DNA of 64,000 nucleotides from Rhizophagus irregularis (lineage: Eukaryota > Glomeromycota > Glomeromycetes > Glomerales > Glomeraceae): assembly GCF_026210795.1 (NCBI RefSeq), contig NC_089430.1:3286001-3350000 (forward strand), given 5' to 3'. Shown here piece by piece: positions 45,062 to 55,228 of the stretch. The position numbers were made by a program, and so were the translations under genes. The notes below the pieces were generated by a model. It searched no databases, had not been told where the DNA came from, and saw nothing but the letters and a program-made list of their open reading frames with translations. The first letter of the stretch is position 1; each line of letters opens with the position of its first letter.

Positions 45062-45831
45062 ACGTGTTTATTATTTTTATTGATAAATTAATAAATTATT
45101 AGCTCCCTTGTTTATTGTTTAATATGTATTTATGCGGTTAGCAGTTTCTTAATTAGTATTAACGCGTAATAGTTTAGCCGTTTATGTTGAGTATTACGTC
45201 ACAAAATAAAATATTGCTGTGGTTTGCTTCGCTAAAACAATAGTAGCTTCGTGTCATATTGTATCGCTTATTGTTTCGCTGCGGCTTGTATTCTGTCATA
45301 TATCCACGAAGCTCCCCGTATTTTTTTCTTTACTTCTGTTTGATAGTTTACGCTGGACCATTTCGATCAAGTTTCATAAAAACACACCAACTGTTCTGTT
45401 TGGTGACTGTTATATCCCACCTTTCAAATTATCTAGGAACCATGCCAAATGGTTCATTTCTACAAAATAAAAAAAAAGAATGTTAGCAAAATGTTCTTAT
45501 ACTAAATTATTAAACACAATACTCCCACCTATAACCCACCTTTAAAATCGCCTAGAAGTTGTGCCAAATGGTTCATTCCTACAAAAATAAAAAAGAAGAA
45601 CATTAACTAAACATTTTTATACTAATTTACTAAATATTACCACTACACTACCCCATCCACCTTTGAAATCGCTTTAGAGCTGTAACCAAAAAGTCCGTTT
45701 CTACAAAATAAAAAAAACAATTGGTTAGTATATTAAAAATAAAAAAAAATTTTTTTATAAAAAAATTGATCAAATTAGTGAATTACATAATTCACATATT
45801 CATACTGAATAATTCATTATAGTAGCCTTAT
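45062..45831. repeat. Three ~120-bp units with CACCTTTxAAAT and CCAAATGGTTCATT
   Basis: At about 45415-45715 units repeat CCCACCTTTCAAATTATCTA, GCCAAATGGTTCATT and CTACAAAATAAAAAA. On the minus strand each shows TTTTGTAG before AAATGAACCATTTGG and GTGGG or GTAG after the core, an exon-like arrangement. Small plus-strand frames here have no support. Confidence 0.6.
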
Positions 45832-47261
45832 TTATTTCTGTTTGTTCTAATCTGATCTGATTTTCACAAAATTTTTTTTGGCCAATCAAAAAACAGCGTA
45901 AATTGAACAGAAAAATTCGCGTTATGATCTATTTCATTCTGTTCCAATTTTTTTCTTTCTATAATTATGTCTAAAAAGGATATTGAATATACTTTAATGT
46001 TATTAACAATACAGGATTTAAATGACTCTTTTGACTCTTTTAATGATAATGAATTAAATAATAATACAGTCAACCCTTGTTATAACAAACCCTAGGTTCT
46101 AGACCTCAACTTCGCTATAGGGCTATAGTGAAGATTTTAAGAGATTTGATTGGTTAATTCGTTATAACAAGGGGAAATTTATTATAGTTGTCTGAAAAAT
46201 TCACTATATCAAGGGTTTGTTATATCAAGGTTTGACTGTAATAATTTAATAAAAAAAATACTTCTTGCTTTATCCTCTTTACATTATCTTGTTCCTCAAA
46301 ACTATATTCCTAAGTCTCAACATTGGTATTATAAAATCTTACCATTATATGATGATATACGATTTAAAAAAGTTTTACGAATGGAAAGATAACAGTTTAA
46401 CAAGCTAATACAAGTTTTACAGAACGATACAGTTTTTCAAAATAAAGGAAATAAGCCATAGGTACCAGTTGAATTTTAATTAGTAATATTTCTTAGGCGT
46501 TTAAGTTCTAAAGATGATATTTTAAGTATTTGTTCTCAATTTGAAATATGTGAAGGTACTGTAATTCTTTATATTAACTGTGTAATAAAGGCTATTAGAA
46601 ATAAAAAATTGGAGTTTGTTCAATTGCCTAAGAATAATAATAATCGTGCTATTGTTTATGCAGGATTTTAAGCTATTGGAGAGTTTCAAAATATTATTGG
46701 AGCAATAGATGGTACTCATTTTATTTTAAATGAAGCACCTGCACAAGATCTAACAGCACTTTTTACAAGAAAAAAAAGATACGTAATTCATTGTTAAGGA
46801 ATTGTTGATTTTAAAGGAATTTTTATTAATTATATAATAGGATGGCCGGGATCAGTGCATGATGCACGAGCCTATGCTAATTCTGATTTTTTCTTAATAA
46901 AGCAAAATATATTGAAGGAGATGATTATGTGTTAGGTGATTCAGCATATCCGATCTCTTCCTTTTTAATTACTCCTTTTAAAAATCCATTTAATCATCGA
47001 CAATGTCAATTTAACTTTATTTATTCAAAACATAGAGTTGTTGTAGAATATGCCTTTGGTAAATTAAAGGCTAAATTCAAAGCATTAAAAGAATTATCTG
47101 TAAAAGATATAAAGACAGCAATTAAATTAGCAGATTGTGCTATATTATTGTATAACTTTCTTGAAATTTGTAGGAAAATTTGGGAGATTAATGATCAAAA
47201 TGATGATGATGATAATTATAATGATCAATATGATTGGGAAGATAAAAGTGATGAAATTTAA
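45832..47261 (+). mobile_element. PIF/Harbinger transposase (DDE_4 type), decayed
   Basis: The reading starts near the ATG at 45967 (after TATAATT), is interrupted by the mariner-like MITE at 46067-46238, and continues with an HTH-like part (LSICSQFEICEGTVILYINC). The nuclease core shows the expected acidic triad: NIIGAIDGTHFILNEAP, YVLGDSAYPISSFLITPF and HRVVVEYAFGKLKAKFKAL. Several stops and one frame change occur between 46390 and 46930. The tail is acidic and ends at 47261. The first ~65 bases (from TAGCCTTATTTATTTCTG) recur at 48890, so they are probably this family's left terminus. Harbinger elements cut and paste into TWA targets. Confidence 0.85.
46067..46238. mobile_element. Mariner-like MITE, family M, copy 2
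   Basis: 172 bp, ends CAGTCAACCCTTGTTATAAC and (inverted) CAGTCAAACCTTGATATAAC, TA on both sides. It interrupts the N-terminal part of the Harbinger gene. Confidence 0.93.
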
Positions 47262-47294
47262 AATTAGAAGGCAAACTTAAAAGAAAAAGAATGT

Positions 47295-48762
47295 CATATG
47301 GGCCGATCCTTGGAATCTAATTTTTTTACACAAAAATAATTTTATTAAAGCAAATATAAATTATCATTTATATAAGAATAATAAATTTATACCAGATAAT
47401 GCAAAAAAAACTAATTAATTATATAATTTTTAATTTTTTTTTAATATAAGATATCATTAAAATTTAAAAGATCAAATATAACTCTCATGACAAAATCATT
47501 GATAATTCTTCGTAGAAATAAGCTATACAAATAAATTTACATTCATTTGAAAGAGAAAATCGAGATCTATCTAATGAATCTAAAAACAAGTGAATTGAAT
47601 CACTAGTTGTTCAGTAATCACGTTTAGTATATTATTGAATTTTATCTAAATTTGATCATTAATTACTTCACATATAGTGATTCAATTTGAATGATCTTTG
47701 CTCCCTAAGGTGATGCCAACTTTTATCTTTAAAATAAATTTAAAATAATTCGTTTAATATATGTAGATGTTTAGGAATCATCAATTATATTATTAATATA
47801 AAATTTTATAAATTTGATAAAATCTGATATAAAAAAATTTATTAAATACCTGTAGATGCAAGCTACACGAATGAAATTATATTCATTTGAAAGAGAAAAT
47901 TGAGGTCTATCTAATAAGCCTAAAATCGAATGAATTGAATCACTGGATTGTGAATAATTACGTCTAATATATTTATTTTTAATTTTTAAATTTGATTTGA
48001 CTTTGATCGTTAATTACGCCTCATCCAGTGATCCAATTTTCCTGATCTTTGATTCTTACGATAGAGCAAATTCTCAGCTTTCAAATGAATGTAAAATGAT
48101 GACGTTAGCATATCTCCAGGAATAATAATGCACGATTTTGTCACCTGCATAAAGTCCGATCTGAAAATTTTATTTCTTACCAAAAAATGCTTTCATAAGA
48201 GAATCCCAAATTCTTTTACTTTATTTAAAAGATTTTATTTGCCATTTAAGGATTTTAGTAGAATAAATCTAATGAAATAATTTTAAAAGATAAAAAACAA
48301 ATATATAATTAGTTATTTTTAAAAAAAAGAATATCTTATTATTCATTTTACAACTATTTTACATCATAATTATTTTTTATTTGCATGTATTTTTTACAAA
48401 GAAAAAACAATAAATTAAAGCTAAAAATTATGAAAAAATATGTCTTATCTATGTATATAAAATATTAAGTTTTTTCTTTTACTTACCACTTAAAAATAAC
48501 TGCTATATTTGCTTATAAACTTTTTTGTCATATTTAATAAAAGTGAATAGAAAAATGATGGAAAAGTGATGGGAGTGATGGGGAAAAAGAAGTGGTTATT
48601 ACCGTTATTTTTGAATATTGATTAAAAAAATTTTTTTATTTTTTATTAAATCTGAGTTACGTAAATATGTAACACATATTTAATTTAGATTTGTGTAATG
48701 TTAATCTTACAAATTTTTATAAAAATCTTAATTTAGACTAATTCCAAAAATCGGCACATATG
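47295..48762. repeat. Left arm of a large inverted repeat (1.47 kb)
   Basis: Starts CATATGGGCCGATCCTTGG and ends CCAAAAATCGGCACATATG, so the arm itself has inverted ends. Inside is an imperfect ~350-bp direct duplication built around CATTTGAAAGAGAAAAT and GAATTGAATCACT. Nearly identical, inverted, to 51319-52795. No coding frame. Confidence 0.92.
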
Positions 48763-49063
48763 CCATTGTATATAATATAGTAAAAGAAAAGAAAAGCAAC
48801 TAAAAAAAAGGGAATACAGTTCCCCTTTGATATAACGAACCCTATGTTTTAACTGATCAAAGCTTCGTTATAAGCAAATTCGTTAATACTAGCCCTGTTC
48901 ATTTCTGTTCTGTTCCGATCTGATCTGATTTTCACAAAATTTTTTAGCCAATCAAATTCATTTAAAAATTGGATCAATAACTGGATTAACGGATTAAAAA
49001 AATTGATGATCTAAGTGTTCTGAATACGCGTTTTTTACAGTCTCACGTTTAAATTTACTAATA
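48763..49063. other. Left inner flank with two element ends
   Basis: A partial family M mariner-like MITE (about 48820-48886) is followed at 48890 by TAGCCCTGTTCATTTCTGTT and GATCTGATCTGATTTTCAC. This matches the left terminus of the Harbinger unit at 45832. Confidence 0.65.
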
Positions 49064-50158
49064 ATGACTTCAATAACTTCTAAAAATAAGAAAAAAGTTT
49101 TGTCAGCAAGCAATAAGGACGTTAATACAAACATAAAACTTCATGTTACTATACGTCTAGAATCAACCACATTAAAACAAAGTAATTTGCCCATTAAGGT
49201 GATTGCATCTGAATCAACTTTAACTCATAAAGAAATAACTCAAACAATTATTAACCTTTCTGATGACCTTACTGAACCTACTAAAGATGTTTGTATTTAT
49301 ATTTTTGTCTAGTATTAATTTTATTTACTTTATTTTAATATATTCTATTTACAAATAGCTGGACGCGAAAACTACCTAAGAAGAACCACAAAAAATTGAA
49401 GTTTCTATGGTAAAAATTTCAGTTTAATACACTTAATTAGATTTCTATAAATTAAGACTTACTTACTTTAGCTACCAATTAAAGGTACTAAATGTAAAAA
49501 GCAAGTTTTGAAAATAAAAGTTAAATCAAATGATGATGCTAAGTGGACAGATAGCGAAATTAAAATATTGCTTAAGTTTTGGAAAGAAAATTTGGAAGAA
49601 TAGAAACAGGGAAAGGTGAAGGTTTATCAAAAAATTATAAGTAAAAATGTGTTACCAGGTCATACTCTTGATCAAATCAGAAATAAGGTTGGAAAATTGT
49701 GTGAAACATATTTGCAAAAAAAAAAAAAGCTAATTCTACTAGTAAAGGTAATGTAGAATGGATTTAGTTCTTACAAATGGAAGAAATTTTGTCGCTATCA
49801 ACCCAGATTATGTTACAGATTCAACTTCATATTTTCCTCCTATTTCTTATGGCGAAAATTCAGATAATAAAAAAAATTATAAAGCTAATGAAACACGAAA
49901 AAAGAAAAGAAAATCAACAGGAATTGAAGGTATATCTGGGGTAATTGCAGTAATGGGAGAATCAAGGGATAGGTTTTATGAAAAAAAACTAGACTTAAAG
50001 GAGCGTAAAAGTTAAAAGAAATTCGAATTGGAGGAAAAGAAATTAATTCAGCAATACGAGTTGAAAAAGAGTAAGTTGGAGATAGAAAGATTGCGTGCTG
50101 AAAATGAAAAAGTTAAATTAGAGTTGAAAATGTTGAAATTTCGCAAAAATAATAAATG
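49064..50158 (+). pseudogene. SANT/Myb-like plus coiled-coil protein, broken (transposon accessory?)
   Basis: Exon 1 begins MTSITSKNKKKVLSASNKDV. After introns near 49289-49357 and 49410-49472 comes the DNA-binding part WTDSEIKILLKFWKENLEE, VYQKIISKNVLPGHTLDQI and RNKVGKLCETYLQKKKK. It is followed by a charged linker (NETRKKKRKSTGIEGISGVI) and a C-terminal coiled coil (YELKKSKLEIERLRAENEKV) ending at 50158. An in-frame TAG stands where a Trp is expected (near 49601), there is a stop in the short second exon, and the frame changes near 49720. Harbinger elements carry a separate SANT protein, and the shared left terminus at 48890 supports that origin. Confidence 0.68.
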
Positions 50159-50180
50159 AAAATTTTTTATTGATTTGAAG

Positions 50181-51203
50181 AACAGGACGGACATCTCCAT
50201 ATTATCATGATATTGCCGATCATTTTGCTGATCACTTGTCCAATATTATCATATAAAAAAATACCGTTGAATTAATTTTTTCACAAATTCTACATAATAA
50301 TGTATAAAATTTCAATTTTATTTACTTTATTTTATTTATTGTTAATAAATTAGTTCTTAAAATGATTCATAAAGATTTTGTCAAATATTAGACATATATT
50401 AATTTTACAATAATTGTAAACATTTATTTAATGATAACTTTTGGGTTATCAAAAATTATTCAGGTTTATTTTAGTCACTAATTCTTGAATATCTAAATAG
50501 TATATTGTGAAAGTTTCAAGTTTGGTCCAAAGTTCTGTGGCTTAGCTTGAAGCTTCAAAGTCAAATTAGCAGATGATCAGCATATGGGCGGACTTATAGC
50601 AAAAGGTGGGGCTCGGACAATCACGTGATTTCAAAAAAAATTGAACTTTAATATTATTGGTTAATTTAATAAATTATAATTTATTCCATCATTTTTAAAG
50701 ATTTTTAAAATCAATTTTTTGCAAACTAGAGTAAATTTTTGCAAGGAATTCATTAAAAGCATTAGTTTTTTTCTAAAGCATCTATATTATTTGTTAAATG
50801 CAATAATAGAAAAATACAAAATTTGCAAATTCTTAAATAAAAAAATTTTTTATTAATATATTATAAACAAAATTTTTTTTTTCTGAAAGGTTAAATAAAG
50901 TAATATATAATTAAAATAAAATTTCAAAAAAAAAATTTTGGCCAAGCCCCCCCTTTTGCTACAAGTCCGCCCATATATATGAATTATTGAAAATCTCAGC
51001 CTAAGGCTAAATTTGGAACCACATTTTATTTTGCCACAATACTTTTATATTTAATTATTGATAACCTAATTATTAAACAAAACAATTAAATATTATTTTT
51101 AGAACATTTATAGCTTGAGATAAGGCTTCAAAGTTAATGTGATATCACATTTATTATGATCGGCAAATGATCAACATGTGATATAGGGTATGTCCGTCCT
51201 GTT
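50181..51203. mobile_element. Mutator-like non-autonomous element with 9-bp duplication
   Basis: Starts AACAGGACGGACATCTCC and ends (inverted) AACAGGACGGACATACCC. GATTTGAAG (50172-50180) and GATTTAAAG (51204-51212) form a 9-bp duplication with one change. It contains the nested element at 50586-50972 and has no coding frame. Confidence 0.82.
50586..50972. mobile_element. 387-bp MITE nested in the Mutator-like element
   Basis: GGGCGGACTTATAGCAAAAG faces GGGCGGACTTGTAGCAAAAG (right end inverted) with one mismatch; ATAT flanks both sides, so the true duplication is unclear. Confidence 0.85.
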
Positions 51204-51318
51204 GATTTAAAGTTTACCTTACATAATTAAATATATTTATTAAATATAATATAAATATAAAATATTTTTTTTGTAAAATTTGTTTATTAATTACTTGTTA
51301 TGCTACATATTAATTTAA

Positions 51319-52795
51319 CATATGTGCCGATTTTTGGAATTAGTCTAAATTAAGATTTTTATAAAAATTTAATATTTTAGTAAGATTAACATTACACAAA
51401 TCTAAATTAAATATGTGTTACATATTTACGTAACTCAGATTTATTAAAAAATAAAAAAAAATTTTTTAATCAATATTCAAAAATAACGGTAATAACCACT
51501 TCTTTTTCCCATCACTCCCATCACTTTTCCATCATTTTTCTATTCACTTTTATTAAATATGACAAAAAAGTTTATAAGCAAATATAGCAGTTATTTTTAA
51601 GTGGTAAGTAAAAGAAAAAACTTAATATTTTATATACATAGATAAGACATATTTTTTCATAATTTTTAGCATTAATTTATTGTTTTTTCTTTGTAAAAAA
51701 TACATGCAAGTAAAAAATAATTATGATGTAAAATAGTTGTAAAATGAATAATAAGATATTCTTTTTTTTCAAAATAACTAATTATATATTTGTTTTTTAT
51801 CTTTTAAAATTATTTTATTAGATTTATTCTACTAAAATCCTTAAATGGCAAATAAAATCTTTTAAATAAAGTAAAAGAATTTGGGATTCTCTTATGAAAG
51901 CATTTTTTGGTAAGAAATAAAATTTTCAGATCGGACTTTATGCAGGTGACAAAATCGTGCATTATTATTCCTGGAGATATGCTAACGTCATCATTTTACA
52001 TTCATTTGAAAGCTGAGAATTTGCTCTATCGTAAGAATCAAAGATCAGGAAAATTGGATCACTGGATGAGGCGTAATTAACGATCAAAGTCAAATCAAAT
52101 TTAAAAATTAAAAATAAATATATTAGACGTAATTATTCACAATCCAGTGATTCAATTCATTCGATTTTAGGCTTATTAGATAGACCTCAATTTTCTCTTT
52201 CAAATGAATATAATTTCATTCGTGTAGCTTGCATTTACAGGTATTTAATAAATTTTTTTATATCAGATTTTATCAAACTTACAAAATTTTATATTAATAA
52301 TATAATTGATGATTCCTAAACATCTACATATATTAAACGAATTATTTTAAATTTATTTTAAAGATAAAAGTTGGCATCACCTTAGTGAGCAAAGATCATT
52401 CAAATTGAATCACTATATGTGAAGTAATTAATGATCAAATTTAGATAAAATTCAATAATATACTGAACGTGATTACTGAACAACTAGTGATTCAATTCAC
52501 TTGATTTTAGATTCATTAGATAGATCTCGATTTTCTCTTTCAAATGAATGTAAATTTATTTGTATAGCTTATTTCTACGAAGAATTATCAATGATTTTGT
52601 CATGAGAGTTATATTTGATCTTTTAAATTTTAATGATATCTTATATTAAAAAAAAATTAAAAATTATATAATTAATTAGTTTTTTTTGCATTATCTGGTA
52701 TAAATTTATTATTCTTATATAAATGATAATTTATATTTGCTTTAATAAAATTATTTTTGTGTAAAAAAATTAGATTCCAAGGATCGGCCCATATG
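51319..52795. repeat. Right arm of the large inverted repeat (1.48 kb)
   Basis: Inverted copy of 47295-48762, beginning CATATGTGCCGATTTTTGG and ending CCAAGGATCGGCCCATATG. Differences seen are scattered substitutions and small indels. The outer flanks GAATGT (left of 47295) and GAATAT (right of 52795) may be the target duplication of the whole 5.5-kb composite. Confidence 0.92.
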
Positions 52796-53235
52796 GAATA
52801 TGAAAACCCTAAAAATAATCCTATGGTTGAAGTGATAAAGATGATTCTATATTAGATAGTGACAAAGGTGAATATCATGATACTAAATTGATAATATAGA
52901 AATTACATTATGTTTTAGTATGCAATTTTAGTTATAGAACAAATTAGAAACTCACCTTAATATTTATGTTATTTAAGAAGGTTTTTTTTACAAAAAAACA
53001 AGGCTTGAATATTACATGAATTAAATAGAAATGGACAATTTTACAGATGAAAAACAAGTAGTACAGCTATTCTGATTTTTTGAGGAAATTAATAATATTT
53101 AAATTTTTTAATATCACATACTTTTAACAGCTTAAAACTAAATGAAACCAATCTTTTTTTTTTATGATGCTTATTTGATTAATCAAGAATATATAGAACA
53201 GGTATGAAATAATTGATTATTTAATGACATGATAT
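52796..53235. other. Spacer
   Basis: A short acidic reading near 52830 (KDDSILDSDKGEYHD) could be a transposase tail, but nothing else supports it. Confidence 0.35.
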
Positions 53236-53395
53236 TAAGATTAAGGTGTAGGATTAAGGTTAGGATTAGTTAAGGTTAGGATTAGAATGTAAAATTGTAT
53301 AGGATTAGAGTGTAGAATTGTGTGGGATTAGAGTATGGAATTAAAATTAGAATTAGGGCTTAGAATTAGGGTTAGGCTTAGCATGTTTATTGTTG
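53236..53395 (+). repeat. Degenerate telomere-like repeat (TTAGGG/GGATTAGAGT)
   Basis: About a dozen 6-12-base units such as AGGATTAAGGTTAGGATTAG, GGATTAGAGTGTAGAATTG and TTAGAATTAGGGTTAGGCTT. They resemble decayed TTAGGG repeats, the usual fungal telomere repeat. Confidence 0.6.
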
Positions 53396-53407
53396 CTAAC
53401 TTTATTT

Positions 53408-53748
53408 TAGAGGTTGGAACTGACCAAAAAAACCTTATTCGATTAATAATCGATTAGCCAAAGGCCCTAATCAATTAATAATCGATTAATATTAAAATAT
53501 TAAAAATTTTTTTTTTTGACTGCAGATTGCACCAAATTGTTTTTGATCATACATTTAGTTATAGGAAAGTCTTATTTATTATTATTATCATTAAAAAATT
53601 AATACAAATTCAGAGAACACGTGACCAAAAATTCACAGCTCTGGGCCGCATTAGATAATTTGACCAGAATTATAGGTTGATAATTTTAATCGATTAACTG
53701 ATTTTTGAAATACCTTAATCGATTAACCTTAATCGATTCCAAACTCTA
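53408..53748. mobile_element. hAT-like MITE, family F, copy 1
   Basis: Starts TAGAGGTTGGAAC, ends GGAATCGATTAA-type (inverted TAGAGTTTGGAATCGATTAA). The perfect 8-bp duplication CTTTATTT lies at 53400-53407 and 53749-53756. The interior is rich in AATCGATTAA. Confidence 0.93.
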
Positions 53749-53756
53749 CTTTATTT

Positions 53757-55228
53757 ATTTTTTTTTTTAATTTTTGATTGATAGTTCAACTTGCAAAAAT
53801 GGATTCTGGAAATATGATTATGAAATTAAACTAATTCTACTCAAAAAATTTGATTAAAAATATGCTATTAGATGCAAATTAAACCTGAATTATTACCAAC
53901 ACATTCACAGTTTATTATTTTATTATACCAGTGTAAATATCTGCTAAAACTATATCAAAGTAAAGGAGCATCACAAAAAATAATTAAAGAAAACAAAAAA
54001 AATCAAAATGTTAATATAAATGATAGCATTCTGAAAAAATTATGAAAGTGTAGAGGTTTTGTTATGATTTACGAAATTGCAAGGTTCTTAGCAAAAAAAT
54101 TGATGTTATATTATATGTAGATAATTAATTTAGATGTTATAAATAAATTTTATGGTATATACCATATCAATAATAATATGGAGGTGTTATCACATGTGGG
54201 CAATTTTCTTTAAAAAATTTACTTTAATTTTAAGTTTTATTAATAGCATATTGGTGTATCAACTTTTTTGCACTGGACCATATTTTCTTAGATAGTTTAA
54301 ATAATTCTGTATATTTTACTTTAAAATGTTAATTTAAAATTCCATATATTAAGATACACTTAAAACTTTTTACTATTTAAATATAAATATAGTAATTAGA
54401 TTTATATTTTAAAGTAATTTATCTGTAGTAATATTTGGTTTCAAATACCAATAATTAAAAGAAATTATATAAAATATTGCAAATAGTAAATTTATACTAA
54501 TATTAAAAAAAAAATGTTGGTAAATTAATCCTTTGTAATTCCTGTAATATATTATACCAAAGTTGAAGAATCAATTCAAATGGTATATTTTGTATTAATG
54601 ATGCAAATAGAATTTGACATATATTATAAAAATATAGGGTGTAAGTTATTTATTTAATTCTATTATAATTAATAGTATTTTAAAAAGTTTAATAAAAAAT
54701 TTAGGTTAGCATTATGGATTCGGCGGAATTAAGAAAATTTTGGCTAAAATTACAATTTAAAGGTGATTTTTAAGTTTTACTTATCCGATCTCTTAATTAA
54801 TAAGCCAGCATATTTAAACTTGTTCCAATTAAAAATGTAAGATATTTTATAAAATATAAAAATTGGTTTGTAAATACCAGGTTAATTTCTTAATACTAGT
54901 TGAATAAAAAGTTCATTTATAATTTTCTTTTAAATATCTTTTCAGGTTTCAATTTTAAATTAAAATTATTACTTTAAGGCGCACCTAATTTCATCTCTTC
55001 TAATTAGTGCATTTATAAAAAGTAATGAAACTTAGCTATACTTGTTTATATATTTTCTTTTTTTTTTAAACAAAAAATTGCTTAATAATATAAGAATTGG
55101 ATTGTTATAAACATTGATTCAGATCTAATATCATTAACATTTATTATTGTAGTAATTACTTTTTTTTTTTTAGATATTAACGCAAGTTTGTCACATTTAA
55201 CGTGACATCTAAAATTAAGAAAAGTATA
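53757..55228. other. A/T-rich spacer downstream of CTP synthase
   Basis: A 57-codon frame at 53872-54045 (MQIKPELLPTHSQFIILLYQ) has no support beyond being open. At 54706 lies a copy of the dispersed terminus GGTTAGCATTATGGATTCGG. No other gene. Confidence 0.4.

Noticed and set aside
45219-45486. Two overlapping small plus-strand frames
   Set aside because: No introns, homology or context, and they run into a tandem repeat.
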